Shown here piece by piece: positions 15,089-25,100 of a stretch of DNA of 64,000 bases. Position 1 is the stretch's first letter, and every line of letters begins with the position of its first letter. The stretch spans positions 2,971,419 through 3,035,418 of the forward strand of contig NZ_OY781872.1 of NCBI RefSeq assembly GCF_963677065.1, written 5' to 3'. The position numbers and the translations under genes are program-made. The stretch is from an uncultured Methanoregula sp. GTDB taxonomy: Archaea; Halobacteriota; Methanomicrobia; Methanomicrobiales; Methanospirillaceae. Below the pieces are notes generated by a model. It made no database searches. It had not been told where the DNA came from and saw only the letters and a program-made list of their open reading frames with translations.

Positions 15089-17002
15089 TCACTCTTCTGC
15101 AATGAGAACCGGGAGCCGGTTCCCGTAATCCTGCGATTCGGCTGCTGACGTTAAGAGCCGGTAATTACCAAACGGAACACGGATTTCGAACCGGGCACCT
15201 TTCTGAAATTCCCCGGTCTCCCGGATCGTCATTCCCGTGAGGGAGAGTATCTCCCGGGTCAGGAAGAGGCCGAGGCCGGTATTTTTCCCGTATCCGCGCT
15301 CGAAGATCCGTTCCTTCTCGTCGCGTGCAATGCCGATTCCATTGTCTTCGAACAGTATTAGGAGTTCCTCGCCAGCCAGCGCCCACGAGAGCCGGATCCG
15401 GGAAATTCCTTCCCCATAGCGGAGGGCATTGTCGAAAAGGTTGTAGAATACTTTCTCCATCATCGGATCTGCATAGATCTCGACATTCCGGGTATCGCAC
15501 TGGAACTGGACCGGCTGCAGGATCTGCGAATAGGCCCGGCCCGAGATCTCATCGAGCCGGTACCATTGGGGAGAGCCTGCCCCCAGCTTATCGTACTCCT
15601 TGGTAAATTCGATCTGTTTCCAGATATCGTCAATGGTTTTCTGCTGTTTTTCAAGCATTCCCCGGACAGGAGGATCGACATTCCGGGTCTGGAGAAGCTC
15701 ATTGTAGCCCGAGAGAGCGGAGAGTTTATTGAGGATGTCATGGCGGGTGATCCCGAACAGGAGGTTGAGTTTCCGGTTCGAGAGCGCAAGGGCATCCTCC
15801 CGCTGTTTTGTACGGGACAGGTCCCTGACGACAATGACAAGGATCTGGCGGCTGCCGAGACAGAGCGGGGATGTCGAGATCTCGGCCGGAAATACGGACC
15901 CGTTCTTTTTTCGCTGGAGCTGCATCCGTATGTCATGAGACGCTTTGCAGGTCGTGCGGGGTTCCGGTCCGTCCTCTGATGACAGCTGGCACAGGGAGAG
16001 GGAGAGCATCTCGTCTTTCCCGTACCCGTACAACCCGGCAGCTGCCGGGTTGAGCTCAAGAATCCCAAGCGACTGCGGATCAATGAGCAGGAGCGGGCAG
16101 TCTGCAGCATGAAATACCGTGCTGTAATTTTCCTCGCACCCAAGTATGAGACCCGCATTCTTTGCAGGTTCAGGATTATGTCCATTCAGCTCACCTTCGG
16201 CAGCAGCGATCTGTTCATAGGCTGCCCGCAATTCCAGTTCAGCCCGGCTCTGGCCGGTGATGTCCCGGTAACTCCAGACTCTCCCGACAATCCGGTTCCC
16301 GATCTTCTGGGCCTGCGAGAACCTGCGGAAGATCCTTCCATCCCGGCAATGGATGATATCGTAGCTGCCGGAATCCGGATTGTTGCGCACCGCAAGAAGG
16401 GGTTTTTCAAATGCTGGGAAATCACTGACCTGATCGCGGATGTGCCCGAGAAACGCCTGTTCGGTTTTCGTCCCCTCCGATCCTTCGGCCAGGTTCCACA
16501 TCTGCAGGAATTTCTGGTTGAATACCGAGACGGCCCCCCCTGAATCTACAACGACGATGCCGTCAGCGGTAGACTCCAGGGTCGCCTTGAGGAGCGAGTT
16601 GGAGTTCTCAAGCTCGCGCTCTCCCTTTCTCCGCTCGACCGCAATGGTCACCTTGTGGATCAGTTCGGCAAACTGGCTCTTCATCTCCCCGCCTTTCTGG
16701 AGATAAAAATCCGCACCGGAGTTGAATGCCTCGATCACGATCTCTTCCCGGCCGCGACCCGTAAAGACAATGAATGGAGTCCGGTTGCCCCGGGAACGAA
16801 GGATCTTTAAGAAGTCGATGCCGTTTTTGACCGGCATCTCGTAATCAGAGATGATTACATCGTAATCATTCTGCGTGACAAGGTCCAGCCCGGCATCAAC
16901 GGATTGGGCGATATCCACGGATATGTTTCCCATCTGGCGAAGAAACATCTGGCAGATATCAAGCAGGCATTCCTCATCATCAACATAAAGGACGTGAACC
17001 AT
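15089..17002 (-). CDS. Hybrid REC-PAS-PAS histidine kinase
   Basis: 637 residues, no transmembrane segment. Receiver domain at residues 1-120 with 'LYVDDE', phosphoacceptor Asp53 in 'IISDYEMP' and the stretch 'FTGRGREEIVIEAFNSGADF' shared with the kinase at 22196. Two PAS domains follow (about 150-265 and 290-410), then H box 'GITRHDILNKLSAL', N box 'NLFDNALRYGEG', G1 'DNGIGIARDE' and G2 'NTGLGLFL'. A receiver placed at the N terminus means it probably receives phosphate from another kinase or works in a relay. It is cytoplasmic, so the signal is internal. A TATA-like region lies at 17050-17102. Confidence 0.9.
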   Translation of the reverse strand: MVHVLYVDDEECLLDICQMFLRQMGNISVDIAQSVDAGLDLVTQNDYDVIISDYEMPVKNGIDFLKILRSRGNRTPFIVFTGRGREEIVIEAFNSGADFYLQKGGEMKSQFAELIHKVTIAVERRKGERELENSNSLLKATLESTADGIVVVDSGGAVSVFNQKFLQMWNLAEGSEGTKTEQAFLGHIRDQVSDFPAFEKPLLAVRNNPDSGSYDIIHCRDGRIFRRFSQAQKIGNRIVGRVWSYRDITGQSRAELELRAAYEQIAAAEGELNGHNPEPAKNAGLILGCEENYSTVFHAADCPLLLIDPQSLGILELNPAAAGLYGYGKDEMLSLSLCQLSSEDGPEPRTTCKASHDIRMQLQRKKNGSVFPAEISTSPLCLGSRQILVIVVRDLSRTKQREDALALSNRKLNLLFGITRHDILNKLSALSGYNELLQTRNVDPPVRGMLEKQQKTIDDIWKQIEFTKEYDKLGAGSPQWYRLDEISGRAYSQILQPVQFQCDTRNVEIYADPMMEKVFYNLFDNALRYGEGISRIRLSWALAGEELLILFEDNGIGIARDEKERIFERGYGKNTGLGLFLTREILSLTGMTIRETGEFQKGARFEIRVPFGNYRLLTSAAESQDYGNRLPVLIAEE

Positions 17003-17049
17003 GGATTACCTCGGGATTTGTGTTTCTGATCACTAGGTTGGCGGGATCA

Positions 17050-17102
17050 TCAATATAGTTTTTTATCTTAGTATAGATTTATAATCACTAACTATATAGT
17101 TG
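17050..17102. promoter_or_regulatory. TATA-rich promoter region with 12-bp palindrome
   Basis: AT-rich segment upstream of the hybrid kinase (minus strand). It includes 'ATATAGTTTTTTATC', 'TAGTATAGATTTATAA' and the palindrome AACTATATAGTT at 17090-17101. Similar ACTATAT elements occur upstream of other genes here (9312, 10811, 18075). It probably serves the minus-strand kinase. Confidence 0.4.
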
Positions 17103-17201
17103 AATATCGGTAGAACCCGGTGTACTCACCGGGGCATTGTGCCCGGTGCTGCATGCTCAGAAAAAGAGAAAGGGCAGGGACAACTGCCGGCTCCTGAGGT
17201 T

Positions 17202-17609
17202 TCAGAGGCCGGGGTTTGTCACCGGCAGGATCCGGACCAATGCCGGGATCCCCAGCGCGATCACAAGGGAAATGGCGAGAGTGAGTTCGAGCCAGAATAA
17301 AAGACTGATTCCCCTGCATGGGATCGTGCGGCTCCGGATCTCTTCTGCAGTGGAATATGCATCGACAACGCAGGCGGCAAGGAAAAAGATCCCGGCCGGG
17401 GCTATGTAGATACTATTTTGGATCACGAGGAACACCGCTATCCCGAGGGCTCCCCAGCAGATTCCCCGGATCGGACGGCCATTGTAAAACTGCCCAAGGG
17501 AAATTCCCACGAGGGCAAAGATACCGGCAAGGACCGGGTCCGGCAGGTCGGAGGGGACTTTTCCGGTCCGCGTTGCCGGTACGGCCCCCGGATATTCCAC
17601 GGAGTTCAC
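17202..17609 (-). CDS. Small multi-pass membrane protein
   Basis: 135 residues from GTG 17609. The GTG overlaps the TGA of the upstream zinc-ribbon gene (GTGA) and is preceded by 'GGGGTGG', so this start is far better than the longer in-frame one at 17699. After about 20 polar residues come three or four hydrophobic helices ('LAGIFALVGISLGQFYNG', 'GICWGALGIAVFLVIQN', 'APAGIFFLAACVVDAYS', 'LTLAISLVIALGI'). The Gln-Phe-Tyr-Asn-Gly and Asp-Ala-Tyr pattern recalls TM2/DUF5683-like proteins. Translational coupling suggests it works with the zinc-ribbon protein. Confidence 0.7.
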   Translation of the reverse strand: MNSVEYPGAVPATRTGKVPSDLPDPVLAGIFALVGISLGQFYNGRPIRGICWGALGIAVFLVIQNSIYIAPAGIFFLAACVVDAYSTAEEIRSRTIPCRGISLLFWLELTLAISLVIALGIPALVRILPVTNPGL

Positions 17610-18034
17610 GCTGCCACCCCTTGTTTGTTCTTCGGTATGCAGCGTGTGATAGCGGAGAGTTCTTGTAGGGGCCCGGTCCGGAGTACGGTTGACCGGCAAC
17701 GGGGGCAGCGGGGCTTTCCCGAGAACCGGAAGAACGAGCCGCAGACACAGGATCCGGCAAGGTGTTCCACGATGTACATATATTTCCGGAGATCTATTTT
17801 CTCATCCGGCAGGATTGGCAAAACAGGCTCCCGGGGCCGGTGTCTTGCGGTTGAAGGAGGTATGAGCAGGCAGTTGATATTGCTCCGGTAATACTCCCTG
17901 AGATCCAACGGGGTTATCCGTTTGTGCCGGCCGCACCGGACACAGTACAGGATGTGGGCCTTTCTGCCGGCCTCTTCCTGAATGTCAAACGTCTGGTTAC
18001 ATCTCACGCAATGGGCCTGGCGGGTATGCATCAT
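17606..18034 (-). CDS. Zinc-ribbon protein with two ribbons
   Basis: 142 residues. N-terminal ribbon from 'CVRCNQTF' and 'CVRCGRHK'; a second from 'CVCGSFF' and 'CPRCRS' near residues 95-115. Basic around the knuckles, so nucleic-acid or protein binding is likely. 'GAGGTTC' precedes ATG 18034. It is the first gene of a two-gene operon with the membrane protein at 17202 (stop and start overlap). The family is unrecognised. Confidence 0.65.
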   Translation of the reverse strand: MMHTRQAHCVRCNQTFDIQEEAGRKAHILYCVRCGRHKRITPLDLREYYRSNINCLLIPPSTARHRPREPVLPILPDEKIDLRKYMYIVEHLAGSCVCGSFFRFSGKPRCPRCRSTVLRTGPLQELSAITRCIPKNKQGVAA

Positions 18035-18268
18035 CCATTGAACCTCAGTGTTCTGAATGAGATGTGTACACCCCCAACTATATATTTTTGTGCGTTAAAC
18101 AATATTATTGAAATCGAATATAGCGAAACAACATGAAAAGATGATAACGATTGTTCCAAAGCCTGGCACGTTCACCATGGACGGCATCCCGGCTGACCGG
18201 AACGCTCCATGACCATCGGATATATTCAGCAGATTTATCAGAATTAATTAACCAGATTCCTTCACACG

Positions 18269-19558
18269 ATGTCCGGAAAAAACCTGCTCTCACCCATGAA
18301 CGCAAAACTGGCGATCGTTTTTGTATCCATGCTTGCGGTCATGTTCGTGTACGAGCTGACCAAACAGATACTGAACCCGTCAATAACCCTCTGGGAATCT
18401 CATGCCGTAACGATCCTTTTCACAAGCATCATTGCCGTCATCCTTATTTATTTCCCGTTCCGGTCAACGTACCGCGAACACCAGAAGGCACAGGATGCCC
18501 TCCGGCTCCAGCTGCTGGCGGAGGAAAAATTCCGGAAATCCGAGATGCAGTACCGCTCCTTTGTTGAATCCGCGGAAGACTCTATTTACACCGTGGATCG
18601 AGAATGCAGGTATCTCCTTATCAACACCAGGCACCTGGCCCGGCGGGGACTGTCACCGGATATCTATTCCGGAAGACCCTACGGCGATTTCCATTCTGCA
18701 GAAGAGACAAGGGTTTTCACTGCACAGGTACAGCGTGTGCTCGATTCAAAACGCCCGGTCCAGGACGAGTACGAGCGGAACGGCCGGTATTATATTCGGA
18801 AACTCAATCCGGTAACCGATCCGGCTTTGAACGAGGTCATCGCAGTGACGGTGATCTCCTCCGATATTACGGACAGCAAGACTGCTGAAAAGGATCTCAA
18901 GACAACCAACCGCAAACTCAACCTGATCAACGATATAACCCATCACGATATTCTCAACCAGCTCACCGCGCTCAGTTCGTATCTTGCTCTTGCCGGCGAG
19001 CATTCAAAGGACCTGACCATACAAAAATACATTGTAAAGTGCGAGCAGGGCATCGACACGATCCAAGCCCAGATTCTTTTTGCCTGCGATTACCAGAAGA
19101 TCGGCGCGGGGTCCCCCCAGTGGCAGAATGTCTCCCAAACGATCCAGAAGGCCAGGATGCCGCTGAAGATGACCGGGGTGACGATCGATGACAGATGTTC
19201 CGAGATCGAGATCTTCGCAGATCCGTTGCTTGAGAAAGTGTATTACAATCTCCTGGAAAATGCAATCCGGCATGCAGGCCCCCAGCCGGAGGTCCGGTTC
19301 TCAGTTACGGATGATGAGAGCGGAATCATTTTAGTCGTCGAAGACAACGGCCCGGGCATTCCTCCTGAGAACAAAGCGAATATTTTTTTGAGGGGATTTG
19401 GGAAGAACACCGGGCACGGCCTCTTCCTGATCCGGGAGATCCTCTCAATTACCGGCATCTCCATCCGGGAAACCGGTGAAGAGGGCAGGGGAAGCCGGTT
19501 CGAAATATCGGTACCTGCCAGGATGTACCGGACCGCCGGCAAGAAAGAGAGGATATGA
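18269..19558 (+). CDS. Membrane PAS sensor histidine kinase
   Basis: 429 residues. Two N-terminal transmembrane helices (about residues 13-32 and 45-66) with a very short outer loop, then a coiled coil, one PAS domain (about 92-205) and a kinase core. H box 'DITHHDILNQLTAL', N box 'YNLLENAIRHAG', G1 'DNGPGIPPEN', G2 'NTGHGLFLIREI'. With so small an external loop, sensing is likely within the membrane or via the cytosolic PAS. It is divergent from the zinc-ribbon operon across an AT-rich spacer (18035-18268) with 'AACTATATATTTTT' at 18078. Repeat copy B begins 30 bp after its stop. Confidence 0.9.
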   Translation: MSGKNLLSPMNAKLAIVFVSMLAVMFVYELTKQILNPSITLWESHAVTILFTSIIAVILIYFPFRSTYREHQKAQDALRLQLLAEEKFRKSEMQYRSFVESAEDSIYTVDRECRYLLINTRHLARRGLSPDIYSGRPYGDFHSAEETRVFTAQVQRVLDSKRPVQDEYERNGRYYIRKLNPVTDPALNEVIAVTVISSDITDSKTAEKDLKTTNRKLNLINDITHHDILNQLTALSSYLALAGEHSKDLTIQKYIVKCEQGIDTIQAQILFACDYQKIGAGSPQWQNVSQTIQKARMPLKMTGVTIDDRCSEIEIFADPLLEKVYYNLLENAIRHAGPQPEVRFSVTDDESGIILVVEDNGPGIPPENKANIFLRGFGKNTGHGLFLIREILSITGISIRETGEEGRGSRFEISVPARMYRTAGKKERI

Positions 19559-19588
19559 AGGACTCACGTATCCCCTGAAAATGCGTGG

Positions 19589-19855
19589 GCTGCGGGGATC
19601 GAAAATATGCCCGATGCGGGCCCGGATTGCCATTTTTGTATAGTGACCTATTCCGGAAAACCCCGCATTTCTCCCCGTTCCTGTTCGCGTGGAGAATACG
19701 CTCTGAAATAGCCCTGTTTGCCAAAATACGGCCGGAATGCACCTCGTCTTTTGGCCATTATCGTTCTTCCGGCAGGGGTCTTTCCGGGCAGGCAGGTTCC
19801 TCAATCCGGACCGAGAAACGCGGACAGAACGCGGATATGAACACCTTTTTTCCGG
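19589..19855 (+). repeat. Dispersed intergenic repeat, copy B
   Basis: Same order of landmarks as copy A: 'TGCGGGCCCGGATTGCC' (19616), 'CCTGTTCGCGTGGAGAATAC' (19680), 'CGGCCGGAATGCACCTCGTC' (19729), 'TTCCGGCAGGGGTCTTTCCG' (19767) and 'GAGAAACGCGGACAGAACGC' (19813). It begins just after a sensor-kinase gene and ends before two gene remnants. The reverse-strand frame through it (19445-19804) is open but overlaps the kinase, so I do not call a gene. Confidence 0.85.
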
Positions 19856-19886
19856 CGGTGAATTAAAAAAAGGAAATCTTTAAAAA

Positions 19887-20125
19887 TCAGCCCGATACAG
19901 CGCTATGCTCTTCGGACAATTTCCCGAGTACATCGAGATGATGATTCCGTTCCATCCGCTTTTCTTTCTCAATGACCGCTACGATATTCTCAAAGGGTAC
20001 GGCCAAGAAATATTTCTTGATCGGCCTTCCTTTCGTTTGAGAGAGAATTTCATTGCTATCGACCCAGTGCCGCCCGGCCAGGTACTTGATGGCCAGGCTT
20101 ACCTCCGGCTGCCTCTGCCCGGAGT
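19887..20125 (-). pseudogene. C-terminal remnant of a winged-helix transcriptional regulator
   Basis: The minus-strand frame carries the end of a recognition helix ('RQPEVSLAIKYLAG') followed by 'KGRPIKKYFLAVPFENIVAV' and a charged helix, the pattern of a family of archaeal winged-helix regulators ('...GKGRPyKvYsLkv.f..Ii..lEK'). The N-terminal half of the domain is missing: upstream codons instead run antisense through the CooC-like gene. It appears truncated at its 5' end near 20100-20125. Loss of start and first helices makes it non-functional. Confidence 0.6.
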
Positions 20126-20604
20126 ACACCATTCTTACTGCGATCCTCCGGCACCTGCGGCTCCTCAAAGATGAGGTGATCCTTCTCGACACACCGGCCG
20201 GCCTTGAGCATTTCGGCAGGGCAGTGGCCGATGGCTTTACCTGTGCGGTTGTTGTCGCCGACCCCTCCTACAATGCCCTTTCCGTTGCACGGGAATCCGC
20301 AACTCTCGCACGACAACTGGGGATCGAACAGGTAATTCTTGTTGTGAATCGTGTCGGCAGCTCTGCGGATCGGGACAAAGCCCGTGAGCGGGCCGCACTT
20401 CCCGGTGGGTTTTCCCGGGTGATGCTGCTTTCCTATGAGTCCGGGGTAATTGCCGCGGAACCGGAAGTCTGCCCGCTCCTTGCAACCGACTCGGATTTCA
20501 TGCGGGCCATCAGATCGCTCGCAGGGACTATTTCCCATCAGTGTGAAGTCACTTCACCGGAATTCCCTAAAGGGAGTGGGGATATTCCAAAAACCACTTG
20601 TTAA
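20101..20604 (+). pseudogene. C-terminal remnant of a CooC/MinD-like ATPase
   Basis: From about 20101 the plus frame reads 'SGCLCPEYTILTAILRHL', 'VILLDTPAGLEHFGRAVADG' and 'GIEQVILVVNRVG', which match the middle and end of CooC-type nickel-insertion or MinD-like P-loop ATPases. The first 80-100 residues with the deviant Walker A (KGGxGKT) are absent, so it cannot bind nucleotide. The ATG-like codon at 20053 lies in the sequence of the opposing regulator remnant. The two remnants meet head to head. Confidence 0.65.
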
Positions 20605-20610
20605 AAAAAA

Positions 20611-21384
20611 TTAAAAAATATGTGTCAGCTTGAGGATGAGCTGAATCGCAAATACCAGGAGGATCACACCGAAACCCGCCTTGATGTAACCGCCGGGGAT
20701 CTTCACCATGCTTCGCGCCCCAATCGTTGCCCCGATAACAACGGCGACAGCACAGCCAATAATCAGGGGAATGTCAAAACCTCCGCTCGTCAGGTGCCCG
20801 AATACGCCGAAGAGGGACGAGAAGATAACGATAAAACTCACCACGCCGGCAGAATTCTTGGTCGGGTAGCGGCAGAGGAATATCAGGAAAGGCACAATCA
20901 GGATCCCACCGCCAACCCCCAGGAGGCCGGAGATGATGCCGACAAAAAAACTGAATGCAACGATAAGGACGTACATCCCTTTTGAAAACTGCACCGGGCA
21001 GGCGCCTTCAGGCACCGGCTTCTCCCAGTAGGTATAGATCATCCGGCCACCGGCACCGATGAGGAAGATGACGAACAGCCACATCAGGATCGCGGGGTTG
21101 ATATACGCAGCTGCCACACCGCCAAGGAACGCACCGAGGCAGATGCCCGGTACGAACCAGAGCGCGAACTTTACGTCGACAAGCTTTGAGCGGTAATAAA
21201 CGATCGATGCGGACAGCGCCGTGATGAGATTGAGCACGAGCGAAGTTGAGATCGAGGTCAGCGTCGCGTAGCCGAGCAGGAAGAGGATCGGCGTATAGAG
21301 CGATCCGCCGCCCTGCCCGAACATCGAGAAAATAATGGAAACTATGAAGACCGCCGCGATGGCGATCAGGATGGTGCTGTCCAT
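20611..21384 (-). CDS. TauE/SafE family anion permease
   Basis: 257 residues with seven to eight hydrophobic helices. Family hallmarks are the N-terminal 'FSMFGQGGGSLYTPIL' and its internal repeat 'ISGLLGVGGGILIVPFL', the glycine-rich loops found once in each half of TauE/SafE (DUF81) proteins. These export or import small sulfur or carbon anions; the substrate cannot be told. It lies 12 bp downstream of the FmdE-like gene on the same strand, so they probably form an operon, hinting at a substrate connected to C1 or sulfur metabolism. Confidence 0.85.
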   Translation of the reverse strand: MDSTILIAIAAVFIVSIIFSMFGQGGGSLYTPILFLLGYATLTSISTSLVLNLITALSASIVYYRSKLVDVKFALWFVPGICLGAFLGGVAAAYINPAILMWLFVIFLIGAGGRMIYTYWEKPVPEGACPVQFSKGMYVLIVAFSFFVGIISGLLGVGGGILIVPFLIFLCRYPTKNSAGVVSFIVIFSSLFGVFGHLTSGGFDIPLIIGCAVAVVIGATIGARSMVKIPGGYIKAGFGVILLVFAIQLILKLTHIF

Positions 21385-21395
21385 TGAACACCGGT

Positions 21396-22034
21396 TTATT
21401 GTGTTCCTTTCAGGACGTTCACCCAGGTCTGGTCATATCCCGAACAGGGAATACACTCGGGCCTGCCGTCCACCATCCTGACGTACCGCTCGAAGACATA
21501 TTCGCCGCATTTACTGCATTTTGTCTTGTTGAAGGATCCTTTGGGGCGGCTGAACGTGAAGTCCGACAGTTTTGTTACCGAAAACATCTCTGACTCCGGC
21601 GCGGTCAGGACCATATCCACGACCTTATTTACCACATCCGCCGGAATCTGCGAGGGTTCGATGCCTTTCTTCCGGTAGGCAAAGAATTCCTGCTTGCCGA
21701 GTGCATCCTGGAACTCCGATTTCAGGTACACCCGGACCGCTCCTTTCCCCGGGACCGTAAGGAGACAGGCGACTTTTCCGTAGTTGAGCCGCTCCATCAT
21801 GAGTTTACCGTACGTGCAGCCGGTGACAGACATGAATCCGTCGATCATACAGGTCTGAGGGTGGCCAACGCCCATCTCCGAGAGGCCGAATGCCCCGTGG
21901 TCCCCTATGTGCGAGACGCCGAGTTCCCGCATTGCAACTTGTCCCATCCGGTACCCGATCGGCATGAACGGGCAGATGTGCCCGTGGAAGTCCCAGACTC
22001 CCTGTGGTATTTCAACTTTTTCTGAAGTTGCCAT
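21396..22034 (-). CDS. FmdE family protein with C-terminal zinc ribbon
   Basis: 212 residues. The N-terminal FmdE domain shows 'FHGHICPFMPIGYRMG', 'VTGCTYGKLMM' and 'GKGAVRVYLKSE'; the His and Cys residues of the first two motifs form the metal site in family structures. A zinc ribbon follows near residues 165-200 ('CSKCGEYVF', 'CIPCSGYD'). FmdE was found as a protein co-purifying with molybdenum formylmethanofuran dehydrogenase in Methanosarcina; its biochemical role is unsettled. It probably leads the operon with the TauE-like permease. Confidence 0.85.
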   Translation of the reverse strand: MATSEKVEIPQGVWDFHGHICPFMPIGYRMGQVAMRELGVSHIGDHGAFGLSEMGVGHPQTCMIDGFMSVTGCTYGKLMMERLNYGKVACLLTVPGKGAVRVYLKSEFQDALGKQEFFAYRKKGIEPSQIPADVVNKVVDMVLTAPESEMFSVTKLSDFTFSRPKGSFNKTKCSKCGEYVFERYVRMVDGRPECIPCSGYDQTWVNVLKGTQ

Positions 22035-22195
22035 AAGCGATCCTTATCGCGGGGTGTATAAATAATTTGCAGGGAGTTTCATGTTCCAAGAGATGGACAC
22101 AGCCGTGGATGAGTCTGCACTCGACCCCTATTCCCGAAATCGTAGATAGTCCCGTATACTTGTGATAAAAAAATGGATTTCCCGAAACAGTTACC

Positions 22196-25100
22196 TCAAA
22201 CATCATTTAGTGTGGGCAGAAACCGGAACATCCCTTCCGGTACTGAAATCTCGAACCGTGCCCCCCTGCCCGGCTCCCCATTCTCTTTGATCGTGATGCC
22301 GGTGATATCCAGGATCTCCCGGGAAAGAGCCAGGCCAAGCCCGGTGTTCTTCCCATAGCCCCGCCCGAAGATCTTCTCCTTTTCTTCAGCAGGCAACCCA
22401 TTGCCGTCGTCTTCGCAAACAACAACATGAGCGCCGGCATGCTCCAGAACGAAGAACCGTATGGTTGTGATCTTCCCGCCGTATCGCAGGGCATTATCGA
22501 TCAGGTTGTAACAGACTTTGACTATCAGCGGGTCGGCGAACACCTCCGCACCCGGAGGGATTTCGTTTTTCAATGCGATCTCTCCGAGCGGGGCCTCCTT
22601 TGCCGCAGTGTCTATGAGGACCCGGCAGTTCTGCCAGACAGGGGCATTGACACCGATCTCCGCATATTCTTTCGTAAACCGGATCATGGCTGAGATCCGG
22701 GAGCTTGCGTTTCTGATCCGGGTAAAATAGTTCTCAAAAGCCGGATAGGGAGCTTTGCTGTGTAATAACTCAACAAACCCGTCAAGGGTCATGAGCTGGT
22801 TGCTGATGTCATGCCGGGTGATACTGGAGAGAAGGGCAAGTTTGCGGTTTGCCCGGAGGAGCGCATCCTCGGCACGTCTCTGATCGGTAATGTCGCGCAT
22901 GCTGTGGACTGCACCGACAAGTTTCCCGGTTTCATCCCATATTGGATCGGCAACAACAGTAAACCAGCGGCCGCCTGACTCCAGTTCCATCGTTTCCCGC
23001 TTATGCGATTCCAGCATCCGGTGGTGCGGACAGCCGGGTATCGGTCCCGTAGTATCATGTACTGCCTCCCAGCAGTGCCGTCCGACAAGAGCATCGGCAT
23101 TCTTTGCTCCAAGGATTCCCTGCATCGTGCGGTTACACGTTATGATCCGCTGATCCGTGTCCAGAAGACAGATTGCATCAAGGGTCGAGTCGAATGTGCT
23201 CTGCCAGTGGAGTGCTGCATCCTGGAGTGATTGCTCAGTGCGTTTTCGTTCGGTAACATCAAAAATAACCCCGTCGAAAATCAGTTTTTCATTTTCCATT
23301 ACAGGACTGGAAACCGCACTGACCCAGATAACCTGCCCGGAAGGTTTCACGTACTGAGTCTCAAACATCCAGGGGGTTTTTGTTCGGATGGCTTGCTGAA
23401 CGGAATTGAGAAACTTTTCCCGGTTTTCAGGAACGATCCCTTCGGTGACCCGGTCAAAAAACGTGGCAGTATCATTCTCAAGACCAAGGATCTGCCGGCT
23501 GCGCCTGCTGATATAATCAAACCCGTAGCTTCCATCGGGTCTTACGCAGAAACGGTAGACCACCCCGGGAATATTGGCAGCCATAGCGTCGAGCTCGCGT
23601 CTACTCTCTGCAAGCGCCTCCTCCGCCCGCTTGCGCTCGGTGATGTCAATCCCATATGAGATTGTTCCGACAATCTGCTCTTTGACACGTATTTCGCTGT
23701 TCTTCCAGACAATATAGCGTTCTTCACCGGATTTGGTAAGGATCGGGTTTTCAAAATGTTTGGGAAGACCCCCGGACAAAAGCCGGTTGAACTCCTCCCG
23801 GACATAGGGATACCGGTCCAGCGGTACAATCACCTCAAACCAGTTGCGCCCGGCCAGTTCGGCAGAGGTATATCCGGTGATTGATTCCGCGGTCTTATTA
23901 AAAAGAGTAATTGTTCCGTTGCTGTCGATCCCGACAATCATCGCATTTGCGGTCTGGATTAGTTTTTCCATATATTCCTGCGCATCTTTCAGTATTTCCT
24001 CCGCCCGTTTTCTGTCGGTAATGTCCAGCAGGGAGGCAATGCTCCTCTTCGTTCCAGGAATAACACTGATGGTTAGGTAGATGTTGCGGATATCACCGGA
24101 TTTTGTGATGAACCGGAACTCATAATGGGGGAGGGCTTTCTCAGGGTTCTGCCTGCGCAGTTTGTGCTGGGCGAGCATCCGGTCCAGATCATCTTTCACA
24201 ACAAACTCTGACCAGGTCTTCTTTCCCACGACTTCATCTATGGAAAATCCACTCAGTTTTGTAAACTCCGAATTGGCAAGACTGATAATCCGGCTCTCTT
24301 CGATAACAACCATCGCGGTTCCGGTATTCTCAAAAACGGTGCGGTAATTCTCCTCGCTCTCGCGTACAATGCGCTCCTGTTCGGTGAGATTATCCAGGGT
24401 CTGCCGCAGTTCCTCCTCAGTTGCGGTTATCTGTTCGTACGAGGCCGCCAGTTCTTCGTGGGATCGCCTTGCATCCTCTGCTATCCGTTTCATCTCGGTA
24501 ACATCCCGGATAGTGCCAAGAAATGCCTTGAGAGAACCATCCGGGTTCCGGACAGGTACGGTTGTGAAGAGGGTATCGATGACCGTGCCATCCCGTTGCT
24601 TCAGCCGAAGGGGGTATTCTTTGACATACCCCTGACGTTCAACAAGGGCAAGGAACCTAGGCCGGTCTTCAGGGTCTGCATAGATCGAGAGAACGGGGAG
24701 TTTGGACATCTCATCCCGGTCTGTATACCCGATCATCTCCATGAGCGCATCATTGAAATCGATCCATCTCCCATCAGGGGTGGTGATGAATATGCTGTCC
24801 CGGGAAATGGTGAAAAATTCCCGGTACCGCTCTTCGCTCATCCGGAGCAGATCCTCTGCCCGTTTCCGCAATGCCGCCGCTTTGACCTTGTGTGCGAGTT
24901 CGGCATACTGTGCTTTCGGCTCGCCACCTTTCTGAAGATAAAAGTCCGCACCGCTGTTGAGAGCCTGGATGACAATCTCTTCCCTGCCCCTGCCGGTGAA
25001 AAGGATGAAGGGGACCGGCCCGAACCGTAACCGGACTTCAGTAAGAAACTGGATACCGTCCATATCAGGCATCTGGTAATCGGAGACTATGGCATCGAAT

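Noticed and set aside
14957..15148. 63-codon plus-strand ORF at the end of the hybrid kinase
   Set aside because: Runs antisense into the kinase C terminus and lacks family features; probably chance.
19445..19804. 119-codon minus-strand ORF through repeat copy B
   Set aside because: It overlaps the end of a clear sensor-kinase gene antisense and has no ribosome site; the open frame is a property of the repeat.
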